Below, one piece after another: positions 11,485 through 20,616 of a DNA stretch of 55,945 nucleotides. How positions within the stretch are numbered: the stretch's first letter is position 1; each line of letters starts with the position of its first letter. The notes beneath the pieces are model-generated. The model did not search any database. It was not told the origin of the DNA and was given only the letters and a program-made list of their open reading frames with translations. This DNA comes from Mesorhizobium sp. STM 4661 (GTDB lineage: Bacteria > Pseudomonadota > Alphaproteobacteria > Rhizobiales > Rhizobiaceae), in NCBI RefSeq assembly GCF_000359125.1, contig NZ_CAAF010000026.1, positions 32,501 through 88,445 on the forward strand, in the 5' to 3' direction. A program made the position numbers and the translations under genes.

Positions 11485-12126
11485 ATGCGGCAAGCGCTGA
11501 TCGTGTGGGGCGGCTGGGATGGACACGAGCCGGAAGAAGGCGCGCGCGCCGTCAAGGCGATGCTCGAGGAGGAAGGGTTCGGGGTCCGCGTCGAAACCAC
11601 GACCGAGATATTCGCCGACCCCGCGATCGCCGATCTGAACCTGATCGTTCCGATCTACACGATGGCCAAGCTGGCGAAGAACGAGGAGCTCAACCTGACG
11701 AAGGCAGTCGAGGGCGGTGTCGGTCTTGGCGGCTATCACGGCGGCATGTGCGATGCGTTTCGCGAGGCCACGGACTATCAATTCATGTGCGGCGGTCAGT
11801 GGGTCGCCCATCCCGGCAACATCATCGACTACAAGGTCGATATCGCCAGACGCGACGATCCCATCATGCACGGCATCGACGATTTTTCGTATCGCTCCGA
11901 GCAGTACTACATGCATGTGGATCCGTCGAATGAAGTGCTGGCGACCACGACTTTCTCCGGTGAGCACGCATCCTGGATAGAAGGTGTTGTCATGCCGGTC
12001 GTCTGGAAGCGCCGGCATGGCAAGGGAAGGGTGTTCTACTCGTCGCTCGGACATGCCGCCAAGGAGTTCGCGGTGCCGCAGATGCGCACGATATTTCGTC
12101 GCGGCCTGGTCTGGGCGGCGCGTTGA
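11485..12126 (+). CDS. ThuA-like domain protein
   Basis: A 213-residue protein of the ThuA/glutamine-amidotransferase-like fold. It has ALIVWGGWDGHEP at the start, GGYHGGMCDAF near residues 80-90 and a C-terminal VWKRRHGKGRVFYSSLGH block typical of ThuA. ThuA proteins occur with trehalose and other sugar 3-dehydrogenation genes in rhizobia; their reaction is still poorly defined. It lies 53 bp after the HAD gene, with GGAG before its ATG, as the last gene of the rightward sugar operon. Confidence 0.85.
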   Translation: MRQALIVWGGWDGHEPEEGARAVKAMLEEEGFGVRVETTTEIFADPAIADLNLIVPIYTMAKLAKNEELNLTKAVEGGVGLGGYHGGMCDAFREATDYQFMCGGQWVAHPGNIIDYKVDIARRDDPIMHGIDDFSYRSEQYYMHVDPSNEVLATTTFSGEHASWIEGVVMPVVWKRRHGKGRVFYSSLGHAAKEFAVPQMRTIFRRGLVWAAR

Positions 12127-12264
12127 GGATGCCGAGGGCACGGCGACATATAGGATTGCTTTTACCGTTGGCGAGCGCATGGGCACCGGCTCGGCCTCGC
12201 CCGGCGCGCCAAGCAGGACATGGCCGCGATGCATCTCAAAGAGGGCGAACGATAGCGTCGGGCG

Positions 12265-12966
12265 CTACGATGCCCGTGCGAGAAAGCTCTGGTAGTCCGA
12301 CTTCGCCTGCAGCAAGCGGAGGATGTTGTTGCGCGACCCGCGGATGTGCGCGCGCGTAAGCTCGACGGCACGCGCGGCATCACCGGCGCAAATGGCCTCG
12401 ACGATCTCGAAATGCTCGTCGCGCGCGATCCCCCATTCGTCCAGCCTCAGCAGTTCCATCCAGACATAGTGCTGGCACTTGTCGAGAATGCCGTTCAGCA
12501 GGCCGCACAGCATGACGTTGCCGCTGATCTCGGCAATGGTGCGGTGGATGTCCATTCCGATCTGGAGTTCCTGGAACATGTCGCCGGAGCTGCGGGCCGG
12601 AAGTGCTGCCAGGCGTTCGCATTCCCGCACCATCTCACGGAGGCGTTCCTTGTCGGCGGCCGTGATCTTGGCGGTCGCCAGCTCGGTTGCATAGCCATCC
12701 AGCAATTCCCTGATTTCGAAGGCTTCGCGGAACATCTGGATGTCGAATTCCTTGACCGTATAGCCCTGGCGCGGGCGGCCAACCACCAGGCCGTCCTGCT
12801 CCAGCCGGTTGAGCGCTTCGCGCACGGGCGTGCGGCTGACCTTCAGCTTGACCGCCAGATCATTCTCGGTGACGCGTGCGCCGGGAGGAAGCTGTCCCGT
12901 CACGATCATCGCCTTCAGCGATCCATGCACCGACTCGCGAAGCGTGTTCTTCTTTCTCGTGGGCAT
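12265..12966 (-). CDS. GntR-family regulator, FCD (FadR-like) subfamily
   Basis: About 233 residues: N-terminal winged helix (LRESVHGSLK, then VSRTPVREALNRLEQDGLV) and a C-terminal all-helical FCD ligand domain with the metal-type residues of FadR relatives (HRTIAEIS and ARAVELTRAHI). I use the ATG at 12966, where the family normally begins; in-frame ATGs at 13026 and 13047 would add 20-27 non-family residues. It is transcribed away from the importer at 13210 and probably represses it. A TTGTATACAA palindrome in the shared gap is a likely target. Confidence 0.88.
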   Translation of the reverse strand: MPTRKKNTLRESVHGSLKAMIVTGQLPPGARVTENDLAVKLKVSRTPVREALNRLEQDGLVVGRPRQGYTVKEFDIQMFREAFEIRELLDGYATELATAKITAADKERLREMVRECERLAALPARSSGDMFQELQIGMDIHRTIAEISGNVMLCGLLNGILDKCQHYVWMELLRLDEWGIARDEHFEIVEAICAGDAARAVELTRAHIRGSRNNILRLLQAKSDYQSFLARAS

Positions 12967-13163
12967 ATCGGTGTTTTCCGATTCATCTGCGAGGAGCGCC
13001 CCGCCAGCCGCGAGGTCAGATCTCATTGGTCCATTCACGATTAGCATGATCGCGAAGATCGCGGGAAGCGAGCGTGTTCGACGCCGTCACGCGACGACGC
13101 GCTGCTGCCGAAAAAGCGATCTTTCAAGTTGACATCCGTTTTGCCGCCCCGCTACATTCAAGA

Positions 13164-13173
13164 TTGTATACAA
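13164..13173. promoter_or_regulatory. TTGTATACAA palindrome, candidate GntR operator
   Basis: A perfect 10-bp palindrome in the divergent gap, 36 bp before the importer start. It fits the TNGT...ACNA pattern recognised by FadR-type GntR proteins, with a two-base centre. It is flanked by the only A/T-rich stretch of the gap. Confidence 0.55.
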
Positions 13174-13209
13174 AATAGAATGCCGAGACAACGGCCAAAT
13201 AAGGGGAAC

Positions 13210-14256
13210 ATGATGACGAGAAAATCAAGGTTTGCCAGTGCGTTGGCAGTGACAGGACTGATCGGCTGTATCGCGCCGGCAGCGCTCGCGGCGGAAACGA
13301 TCACCGTGGCTTCGTGGGGCGGATCCTATCAGGAGGCCCAGTCAAAGGCCTTCTTCAAGCCGACCGCCGATGCGCTCGGCATCACCATCAAGGAAGACAC
13401 CACCAACGGGCTGGACGACGTCCGGCTGCAAGTGACCGGCAACGCCGTCAAATGGGATCTGGTCGAACTTGGCGCCGACGAATGCGCGCGGGGGACCAAG
13501 GAAGGGCTGTTCGAGAAGCTCGACTATGGCCTGATCGATAAAAGCGGCATCGATCCGAACCTCGTCCACGACGACTGGATCGGCATCACCTATTATTCCG
13601 TCATCCTGATCTACAACACCGACGTCTTCGGCAAGAACGGGCCGAAGACCTGGGCCGATTTCTGGAACGTCGAGAAATTCCCGGGCCGCCGCGCCCTTGG
13701 CGGCGCCTTCGCAACCGAAACCCTGACCGTGGCGGCGATCGCCGACGGCGTGCCTCTCGACAAGGTCTATCCGCTCGATATCGATCGTGCGCTGAAGTCG
13801 GTCGACAAGATCAGGTCGCATGTCGACGCCTGGTGGACGTCCGGCGCGCAGGCCATGCAACTGGTCAAGGATGGCGAGGTCGACATGGCCAGCATCTGGA
13901 ACGGCCGGGCCAGCACGCTCAAGGATCAGGGCGGGCCGGTCAGCTACAGCTACGACCAGGGCGTACTGACGGCCGACTGCATGGTGATCCCCAAGGGAGC
14001 CAAGAACAAGGACGCGGCGATGAAGGCGCTCGCCATGTTCCTGAAGCCGGATATCCAGGCGAACCTGCCGCTCTACATCGCCAACGGCCCGGTGAACGAG
14101 AAGGCCTTCGATACCGGCAAGATCCCCGCCGGCAAGATCGCTGGCATCAATTCGGCGCCGGAAAACGTCAAGAAGCAGGTGCTACTCGACCCCGCCTTCT
14201 GGGGAGATCATCTGGTCGAGGCGCAGGAGAAATTCGACAATCTGATCCAGCAGTGA
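13210..14256 (+). CDS. ABC transporter substrate-binding protein, PotD/PotF type
   Basis: A 348-residue periplasmic binding protein of the spermidine/putrescine class. The start at 13210 follows AAGGGG, and an N-terminal signal peptide ends near ALAAE. The mature protein opens with ITVASWGGSYQEAQ, the usual first strand of this family, and has VPKGAKNKDAA-like (VIPKGAKNKDAA) segments in the C-terminal half. It is the first gene of an importer operon with ATPase, two permeases and a gamma-glutamyltransferase-like enzyme, so the cargo may be an amide or polyamine conjugate. The last 20 bp are tandemly duplicated. Confidence 0.9.
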   Translation: MMTRKSRFASALAVTGLIGCIAPAALAAETITVASWGGSYQEAQSKAFFKPTADALGITIKEDTTNGLDDVRLQVTGNAVKWDLVELGADECARGTKEGLFEKLDYGLIDKSGIDPNLVHDDWIGITYYSVILIYNTDVFGKNGPKTWADFWNVEKFPGRRALGGAFATETLTVAAIADGVPLDKVYPLDIDRALKSVDKIRSHVDAWWTSGAQAMQLVKDGEVDMASIWNGRASTLKDQGGPVSYSYDQGVLTADCMVIPKGAKNKDAAMKALAMFLKPDIQANLPLYIANGPVNEKAFDTGKIPAGKIAGINSAPENVKKQVLLDPAFWGDHLVEAQEKFDNLIQQ

Positions 14257-14281
14257 CGGGGCTGATCCAGCAGTGACGGGG
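14242..14281. repeat. Perfect 20-bp tandem duplication
   Basis: CTGATCCAGCAGTGACGGGG is present twice, at 14242-14261 and 14262-14281, with no mismatch. The first copy encodes the last codons and the TGA of the binding-protein gene; the second is a spare gene end in the leader of the next gene. Perfect identity suggests a recent event. Confidence 0.9.
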
Positions 14282-14374
14282 TTGTCGATGATTGGCCGAC
14301 GCATCGGGTCGGCCCGATCGACCCGTCGTCCGTCTCTTGGCCCATCTGCGCAGATTTCCGAAGGAGCACTGCCA

Positions 14375-15478
14375 TTGTCCATCGCGCGATCCGCGCCGCC
14401 GATCAACATTCGGGGCATAGCCAAGCGCTTTGGCAGCGTGCCGGTGCTCAGCGACCTCGACCTCGACGTGGCTTCAGGCGAATTCCTGACACTGCTCGGC
14501 CCGTCGGGATCGGGCAAGACCACGCTGCTCATGATCCTGGCGGGGTTCGTCCGCGCCAATGCCGGAAGCATCGATATCGGCGGGGAGGAAGTCATCACCA
14601 AGCCGCCGCATAAGCGCAACATCGGCATGGTGTTCCAGAACTACGCGCTGTTCCCGCACATGAACGTCTTCCACAACATCGCCTTCCCGCTGAAGCAACG
14701 CCGCACGTCCGCGGCGGAAACGGCTGAACGCGTGGAGAGGGTGCTCGATCTGGTGCAGCTGCAAGGCCTGGCCGACCGCCGCGTCGACCAATTGTCGGGC
14801 GGACAGCGCCAGCGTGTCGCGCTGGCGCGGGCGATCGTGTTCGAACCGCGCATCGTGCTGATGGACGAGCCGCTGTCCGCGCTCGACAAGGGTTTGCGCG
14901 AGCATATGCAGATCGAGCTGCGCAGCCTGCATCGCCGGCTGGGGATGACCACGGTGTACGTGACCCACGACCAACGCGAGGCGATCACCATGTCGGACCG
15001 CATCGCGGTCATGAACAAGGGCCGCATCGAGCAGCTCGACCAGCCCGAGACGCTCTATGCCAGGCCGCGCACCAAGTTTGTCGCGGGCTTCATCGGGGAA
15101 TCGAATTTCATCCCTGTGGAATGCCGCGACGGCAGCGTCTGGTATGCCGGGAAAAAGGTGCATACCGCATCGCCTTCGCCGCCGTCGGGTCGGCACTTGC
15201 TGGTGGTGCGGCCCGAAAGGGTCCGGCTCGCCGTCGATGCCGGACTCGTTGCAGATGCTCGACCGGGCGCCAACGCCAACATACTGGACGCCACGGTACG
15301 CGACATCGTCTATCAGGGCGACAGTTTCATCTGCTACGCCAATCTGGCGGACGGCCAGCAGATCGCGCTTCGCGACTATTGCCGCAGCGACGTGCTGGCG
15401 CGTCTGCCCGTCGCCGGCCAGCCGGTGCGGCTTCGCGTCGATGCGGAGGACGCGATCCTGGTCGCGGACGAGACATGA
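14375..15478 (+). CDS. ABC transporter ATP-binding protein, PotA type
   Basis: A 367-residue ATPase with Walker A GPSGSGKTT, signature LSGGQRQR, Walker B VLMDEPLSALD and a C-terminal TOBE-like region (LLVVRPERVRLAV). I choose the TTG at 14375 because AAGGAG at 14361-14366 is eight bases upstream and the family N-terminus follows. A longer frame back to a GTG at 14273 would add 34 non-conserved residues that run into the tandem duplication. Its TGA overlaps the ATG of the next permease gene. Confidence 0.9.
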   Translation: MSIARSAPPINIRGIAKRFGSVPVLSDLDLDVASGEFLTLLGPSGSGKTTLLMILAGFVRANAGSIDIGGEEVITKPPHKRNIGMVFQNYALFPHMNVFHNIAFPLKQRRTSAAETAERVERVLDLVQLQGLADRRVDQLSGGQRQRVALARAIVFEPRIVLMDEPLSALDKGLREHMQIELRSLHRRLGMTTVYVTHDQREAITMSDRIAVMNKGRIEQLDQPETLYARPRTKFVAGFIGESNFIPVECRDGSVWYAGKKVHTASPSPPSGRHLLVVRPERVRLAVDAGLVADARPGANANILDATVRDIVYQGDSFICYANLADGQQIALRDYCRSDVLARLPVAGQPVRLRVDAEDAILVADET

Positions 15479-16383
15479 GCGTCCGGCCAGCAGAATTCGG
15501 CAGCCATGGCCTGAATGCGGGCGCGTTGAGAGCCGATGCCCGTCGCGAGTCGCTGGGCCTGCTCGGCCTTTGCTCTCCGGGTCTGGCTTTGGTCGGGATC
15601 ATCATCGTCCTGCCGATCGGCTGGCTGTTCTGGCTGTCGCTGTTCGACGAGAGCGGACAACTGAGCGGTGCGAACTACGCCCGCTTCGTCGAACAGGCTT
15701 CCTATATCAGGACCTTCATCACGACGTTCGAGGTGGCGTTCCTGGTCACCGGCCTGTGCGGCCTCATCGGCTATCCCTTGGCCTACATGCTGTCGCAGCT
15801 TCCGCGGCGCGCCGCCTCCATCTGCCTGATCTTCGTGGTTCTGCCGTTCTGGACCTCGGTTCTGGTGCGCACCTATGCCTGGCTGGTGATCCTGCAGCGC
15901 AAGGGCCTGGTGAACACCTGGCTCATCGACCTTGGCCTGATCAGCCAGCCATTGCCGCTCGCGCATAATTTCGCAGGCGTCATCATCGGCATGACGCATA
16001 TCATGCTGCCTTTCCTGGTGCTGCCGCTCTACGCCTCGATGAAGACGATCGACGCGGACTATCTCCGCGCCGCGATGAATCTCGGCGCACCACCGACCGC
16101 GACTTTCTGGCAGGTGTTCTTTCCGCTTTCGCTTCCGGGCCTCGCCGCAGGTGTGGTCATCGTCTTCATCCTCTGCCTCGGTTTCTTCGTCACGCCCGCG
16201 CTGATGGGCGGTGGCAAGGTCATCATGTGGGCCATGCGCATGGAGCAGACCACCAGCCTCTACTCCAACTGGGGCGCCGGCAGCGCGCTGGGCGTCGTCC
16301 TGCTCGCCGTCACGCTCGGGCTGCTCGGCCTGTTCCGGTGGCTGCTGGGGGCGCGGGCGGCCAACGTGTGGGGTGCGCGATGA
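15475..16383 (+). CDS. ABC transporter permease, PotB type
   Basis: A 302-residue inner-membrane permease with about six hydrophobic helices. The cytoplasmic EAA-like loop (YLRAAMNLGAPPTATFWQVF) near residues 197-216 docks on the ATPase. ATGA overlaps with the genes before and after show tight coupling. It belongs to the spermidine/putrescine-type importer of this operon. Confidence 0.9.
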   Translation: MSVRPAEFGSHGLNAGALRADARRESLGLLGLCSPGLALVGIIIVLPIGWLFWLSLFDESGQLSGANYARFVEQASYIRTFITTFEVAFLVTGLCGLIGYPLAYMLSQLPRRAASICLIFVVLPFWTSVLVRTYAWLVILQRKGLVNTWLIDLGLISQPLPLAHNFAGVIIGMTHIMLPFLVLPLYASMKTIDADYLRAAMNLGAPPTATFWQVFFPLSLPGLAAGVVIVFILCLGFFVTPALMGGGKVIMWAMRMEQTTSLYSNWGAGSALGVVLLAVTLGLLGLFRWLLGARAANVWGAR

Positions 16384-17180
16384 ACGACGATATCGGCCTG
16401 CCGATTTCGCACTGGCGACGACTTTGGCTCTACGGTGTCGGCGCCCTGGTGCTGTTGTTCCTCATCGTACCGTCGCTGATCATCGTGCCGATGTCGTTCT
16501 CCGGTTCGACGCTGCTGCAATTTCCGCCGGAAAGCTGGTCGCTGCGATGGTACGAAGCCTATTTCCAGTCGATCGAATGGCGCGACGCCACGGTCGTGTC
16601 GCTGAAGGCGGCGGTGCTGACGACGGTTTTCGCGACACCGATCGGCACCGCCGCCGCCTATGCGCTAAATTCCGGCGCGCTGCGCCTCGCCGGCTTCATC
16701 AATGTGGTGCTGACCGCCTCGCTGATCATTCCAGTCATCCTGATCGGCATCGGTACGTTCTTTCTCTATGCACGCCTTGGCCTGAACAACACGCTGACAG
16801 GCCTGGTGCTGGCGCATACGGTGCAGGCCGTACCGCTGGTCGTGCTGACGGTGCTTTCGGGCTTCCGATCCTACGACATGAATCAGGAGCGCGTCGCGCG
16901 CAGCCTGGGAGCGGGGCGTTTTGCGGCCTTCTGGCAGGTGACCATGCCGCAGATCCGGTTCTCCATCGTGTCGGGCGCCTTGTTTGCCTTCATCACTTCG
17001 TTTGACGAGGTTGTCGTGTCGCTGTTCATATCGGGTGGCGAGACGACGACGCTGACGCGCCGCATGTTCAGCGCATTGCGCGACCAGATCGATCCGACAA
17101 TCGCCGCGATCTCCACATGCCTGATCGTGCTGTCGATCGTGCTGCTTTCGGCGGCGCAGCTTTTTGGCCGTCGCCGCTAA
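16380..17180 (+). CDS. ABC transporter permease, PotC type
   Basis: A 266-residue permease, six predicted membrane helices, with the EAA-type loop QERVARSLGAGRFAAFWQV near residues 168-186. Length and motif spacing match PotC. It overlaps the PotB-like gene by four bases and ends 36 bp before the gamma-glutamyltransferase-like gene. Confidence 0.9.
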   Translation: MNDDIGLPISHWRRLWLYGVGALVLLFLIVPSLIIVPMSFSGSTLLQFPPESWSLRWYEAYFQSIEWRDATVVSLKAAVLTTVFATPIGTAAAYALNSGALRLAGFINVVLTASLIIPVILIGIGTFFLYARLGLNNTLTGLVLAHTVQAVPLVVLTVLSGFRSYDMNQERVARSLGAGRFAAFWQVTMPQIRFSIVSGALFAFITSFDEVVVSLFISGGETTTLTRRMFSALRDQIDPTIAAISTCLIVLSIVLLSAAQLFGRRR

Positions 17181-17216
17181 TTTCAAATCTGCTTCATCGG
17201 AGGCTATTGATCCTGC

Positions 17217-18803
17217 ATGCGTGATTTTCAATTTCCCGGACGGTCGCCGGTTCGCGCGACGGAAGCCATGGCCGCGACATCGCACCCGCTGGCGACGCTG
17301 GCGGCTGTCGACATGCTGCGGTCGGGCGGCAACGCAATGGATGCGGCGGTTTGCGCGGCGGCGATGCAGGCGGTCGTCGAGCCGCAATCGACCGGTATCG
17401 GCGGCGACTGTTTCGTCCTTTATTGCCCCAGCGGCCAGAGCGAAGTCCTGGCCTTCAACGGCTCGGGCCGCGCGCCGGCCGCAGCGGAGGCTGATTGGTA
17501 TCTGGACAGGGGGCATGAGGAAGTGCCGGTGTTCGGTCCGCACGCGGTCACCGTGCCGGGCGCCATAGATGCCTGGTGCCGGCTGATCGAGGATCACGGC
17601 AGGAAGGGTTTCGACGCCGCGCTCGCGCCCGCCATACGCTATGCCGAACAGGGCTATGTCGTGCATGACCGCGTGGCCTTCGACTGGGCCGCAAGCGTTG
17701 ATTTGCTCGCCGCCGACGAACATGCGGCGCGGATCTTCCTGCCGGATGGAAAGGCGCCGAAGGCCGGCGACCTGCACCGGCAGCCGCAACTGGCCGACAC
17801 CTTGCGCATCGTTTCGCGCCGCGGCCGTGCCGGCTTCTATGAAGGCGAGGTCGCCGACGACTTGGTGTCGCGTCTCCGCGCACTTGGCGGACTGCATACG
17901 CTCGAGGATTTTGCGGCGACGACGGGCGACTATGTCAGGCCCGTCGGTACGTCCTACCGAGGCTATGACATCCATCAGATGCCGCCGAACAACCAGGGTC
18001 TGACGGCGTTGGTTATGCTGAATGTGCTGTCGGGCTTTTCGCTCGGCTCCCTGGAACCGAACGGCGCGGAGCGCTTCCACATCGAGATCGAAGCGGGGCG
18101 GCTCGCCTATCAGGACCGCGACAATTTTATCGGCGACCAGAACCACGTCCATGTGCCTGTTGAGCAGTTGCTGTCGAAATCTCATGCGGACCGGCTGCGC
18201 GCCGCGATCGACCCGGCGCGCGCGATGACGCATCTGCCTCGCCTCGAGCTTCAGCCGAGCGATACCGTCTATATCTCCGTGGTCGACCGCGACCGCAACG
18301 CGGTCTCCTTCATCAACTCGACCTTCCATTCGTTCGGCAGCGGGGTGGTCGGCCCCAGGACCGGTATCGTCTTGCAGAACCGCGGCAGCAGCTTCCGCCT
18401 GACGGCAGGCCACCCAAATCGCATCGCACCGGGAAAACGTCCCATGCACACCATCATGCCGGGCATGGTGACGGCCAAGGGAAGGGCGGTCATGCCGTTC
18501 GGGGTGATGGGCGGCGGCTATCAGCCGTTCGGCCATGTCCACCTGCTTACCAACATGATCGATTTCGGCATGGATCCGCAGGAGGCGCTGGATGCGCCAA
18601 GGGTGTTTTACAGACAGGACGCCGTGGAGGCCGAGCGTGGCGTTCCGGCTCGCACCCTCGCCGGCCTGCGCGAACGAGGCCACCATGTGTCCATCGCCGC
18701 CGAGCCGCATGGCGGTGGCCAATTGGTGCTGATCGATTGGGACAAGGGCACGCTTACCGGCGCGTCCGATCCCCGCAAGGACGGTTGCGCGCTGGGCTAT
18801 TGA
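17217..18803 (+). CDS. Gamma-glutamyltransferase-family protein, HpxW/YwrD-like
   Basis: A 528-residue Ntn-hydrolase of the GGT family, made as a proenzyme that self-cleaves before a threonine. T350 in SDTVYISVVD aligns with that catalytic threonine, and the GIGGDCF motif is at residues 60-66. The block FINSTFHSFGSGVV, the NRGSSF motif and HPNRIAPGKRPMHT resemble the oxamate amidohydrolase (HpxW)/YwrD branch rather than classical GGT. No signal peptide is visible, so it is probably cytosolic. As the last gene of the importer operon it may hydrolyse the imported amide; the substrate is unknown. Confidence 0.86.
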   Translation: MRDFQFPGRSPVRATEAMAATSHPLATLAAVDMLRSGGNAMDAAVCAAAMQAVVEPQSTGIGGDCFVLYCPSGQSEVLAFNGSGRAPAAAEADWYLDRGHEEVPVFGPHAVTVPGAIDAWCRLIEDHGRKGFDAALAPAIRYAEQGYVVHDRVAFDWAASVDLLAADEHAARIFLPDGKAPKAGDLHRQPQLADTLRIVSRRGRAGFYEGEVADDLVSRLRALGGLHTLEDFAATTGDYVRPVGTSYRGYDIHQMPPNNQGLTALVMLNVLSGFSLGSLEPNGAERFHIEIEAGRLAYQDRDNFIGDQNHVHVPVEQLLSKSHADRLRAAIDPARAMTHLPRLELQPSDTVYISVVDRDRNAVSFINSTFHSFGSGVVGPRTGIVLQNRGSSFRLTAGHPNRIAPGKRPMHTIMPGMVTAKGRAVMPFGVMGGGYQPFGHVHLLTNMIDFGMDPQEALDAPRVFYRQDAVEAERGVPARTLAGLRERGHHVSIAAEPHGGGQLVLIDWDKGTLTGASDPRKDGCALGY

Positions 18804-18974
18804 CGGTCCGTCGCGCAAGAGGGCCAGGCCGGATCGGTCGGACCTTCGGCGTCGGTATCGACCGCGACGGCAACAGAGCCGCCATCGTCAGCGACAGTTC
18901 CGACGAAGGCGATGTTCACTTCTTCCCCAACGGCACCGGCGTCGCTAATGTCCTCGACTTCGCAAGCAGGGGCA

Positions 18975-19767
18975 ATGACGATCATGGGGCAAGGCCGGCT
19001 GACGAAGAAGGAGCGGCACGAACTGATTTTGTCGGAAGTGCGCAGGTCGGCCTCGATCCGCATCTCCAAGCTCGCCCGGCGCATCGGCGTCGCCGGCGAA
19101 ACGATCCCGCCGCGATCTCATCGAACTGGGCGAGGCCGGGCTGCTCAACCGCACCTATGGTGGCGCGACCATTTCGCTGGTGACATCCGAACCGGTGATT
19201 TCCCAACGCGGCCTCACCTTGATCGAGGAGCGCGCCCGGATCGGCCGCGGCGCGGCAAGCCTCATCGGCAAAGGGCAGATCGTGATGATCGACGGCGGGT
19301 CGACGACCTTTGAGGCGGCACGCTGTCTGTCGCAGTTGAACCGGGACTTGATCATCATCACCAACTCCACCGGCGTCGCCTCGGTGGCCGGCGCCAATCC
19401 GACCTTTCGCGTCATCGTTTGCCCCGGAACCTATGACAGCCGGGAAGGCAGCGTGTTCGGCGAAGACACGGTCGAGTTCGTCCGCCGCTACAATGCCGAT
19501 GTTGCCATCATTGGCGCCTCGGGCGTGACCGTGGATGGTCCGAACGATATGATCTCCGGTGCCGCGGCAATCAAGCGCGCGATGATGTCCCGGTCGCTGT
19601 CGACCGTGCTGGTGGTGAGCAGCGAGAAGTTCGGCCGCAGCAGCCTCAACCGCGTCTGCGCGCTCAGCGAGATTTCCGATATCGTCACGGATTGCGAGCC
19701 GCAGGTGGAATGGCGTGTGGTCATCGAAGAGGCCGGAACGGAACTGCACGTCTTCGCCGGCAATTAG
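18975..19767 (+). pseudogene. DeoR-family regulator broken by a +1 frameshift
   Basis: The first part encodes a DeoR helix-turn-helix (LTKKERHELILSEV, then ISKLARRIGVAGETI). The continuation (RRDLIELGEAGLLNRTYGG, then MIDGGSTTFEAA, TNSTG and GASGV) is in another frame. Removing one C from the CCC at 19106-19108 joins them into a normal DeoR protein of about 263 residues. The start at 18975 has AGGGG upstream. The 171 bases before it hold no recognisable gene. It could be a recent loss-of-function mutation or a sequencing error. Confidence 0.85.
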
Positions 19768-19792
19768 AATGATGCGTCCTGACTTACTGTTC

Positions 19793-19841
19793 GACCGTGA
19801 TCTTGTCCGCAAATCGGGTCCGACTTTGTGGGATCATGGTC
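19793..19841. repeat. GATCATGG-type palindromic repeat, copy 2 (short form)
   Basis: GACCGTGATC at the left pairs with GGATCATGGTC at the right around a roughly 28-bp centre containing the family core TCCGCAAATCGGGTCC. Its right edge touches the stop codon (complement at 19840-19842) of the leftward ATPase gene. Confidence 0.7.
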
Positions 19842-20616
19842 AGGCTCTATTCAGTCGTGGCGTTGCTGCCACCAGCGCCTGGCCGATGGCCGATTGCGGT
19901 GCGTCGACGACGGTACGGGCGTCACCGGTCTCGGCGATCCGTCCGGCATCGAAAATAGCCACGCGGTGGGCGATGGCACGGACCACACCGAGATCATGCG
20001 AAATGAACAGATAGGCGATCCGTTCCTCGCGCTGCAGGTCGAGCAGCAAATGCAGGATCTGTCCGCGCACTGAAACGTCGAGCGCCGACACCGCCTCGTC
20101 GAGCACGATCAGCGACGGTTTCGTGGCGATGGCGCGGGCGATCGCGACGCGCTGGCGCTGGCCGCCGGAGATTTCGTGGATGGCCCGCGGCGCGAGATCG
20201 GGAGTGAGGCCAACGCGCTCCAGCAAGGCGGCGATGCGGCGCGGGCGCTTCAGCCGGGACGCGATGCCATGGATGCGCAAGGGATCGTCGAGCACGCGCG
20301 CCACGGTGGCGCGAGGGTTGAAAGCGGCGAGCGGGTCCTGGAACACCATTTGCAGGCGTGCGCGCCGGCTGCGCAAGGCGGCGCCACCGAGGGCAAGGAA
20401 ATCCTCGCCATCGAACTGGATACGGCCAGCGTCGGGTTCGACCAGTCTGAGCACCAGCCGCGCGATGGTCGACTTGCCGCTGCCCGATGGCCCGGCCAGC
20501 GCCAGCGTCTCTCCGGTCTCGATATGGAAGGAGACATTATCGACGGCGGCGATGGTCTTGCCGCCGCGGCGGTACCATTTGGTGAGGCCGGAAACGCTCA
20601 GCAAAGGACTGCTCAT
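19840..20616 (-). CDS. Peptide-type ABC transporter ATPase, DppF/OppF type
   Basis: A 258-residue ATPase with Walker A GPSGSGKST near residues 39-47, Q-loop MVFQDP, signature ISGGQRQR and Walker B LIVLDEAVSALD. It is short because it lacks the C-terminal oligopeptide extension. Its ATG overlaps the stop of the partner ATPase gene (ATGA). Last gene of the leftward dipeptide/nickel-class importer operon. Confidence 0.9.
   Translation of the reverse strand: MSSPLLSVSGLTKWYRRGGKTIAAVDNVSFHIETGETLALAGPSGSGKSTIARLVLRLVEPDAGRIQFDGEDFLALGGAALRSRRARLQMVFQDPLAAFNPRATVARVLDDPLRIHGIASRLKRPRRIAALLERVGLTPDLAPRAIHEISGGQRQRVAIARAIATKPSLIVLDEAVSALDVSVRGQILHLLLDLQREERIAYLFISHDLGVVRAIAHRVAIFDAGRIAETGDARTVVDAPQSAIGQALVAATPRLNRA

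Noticed and set aside
16665..18818. A 717-codon minus-strand open frame opposite the permease and GGT genes
   Set aside because: High-GC shadow frame; both plus-strand genes carry clear family motifs and the antisense product is rich in His, Arg and Gln without recognisable domains.
18804..18974. Possible gene between the GGT-like and DeoR genes
   Set aside because: Both strands have short open frames but no recognisable start, ribosome site or family; treated as non-coding.
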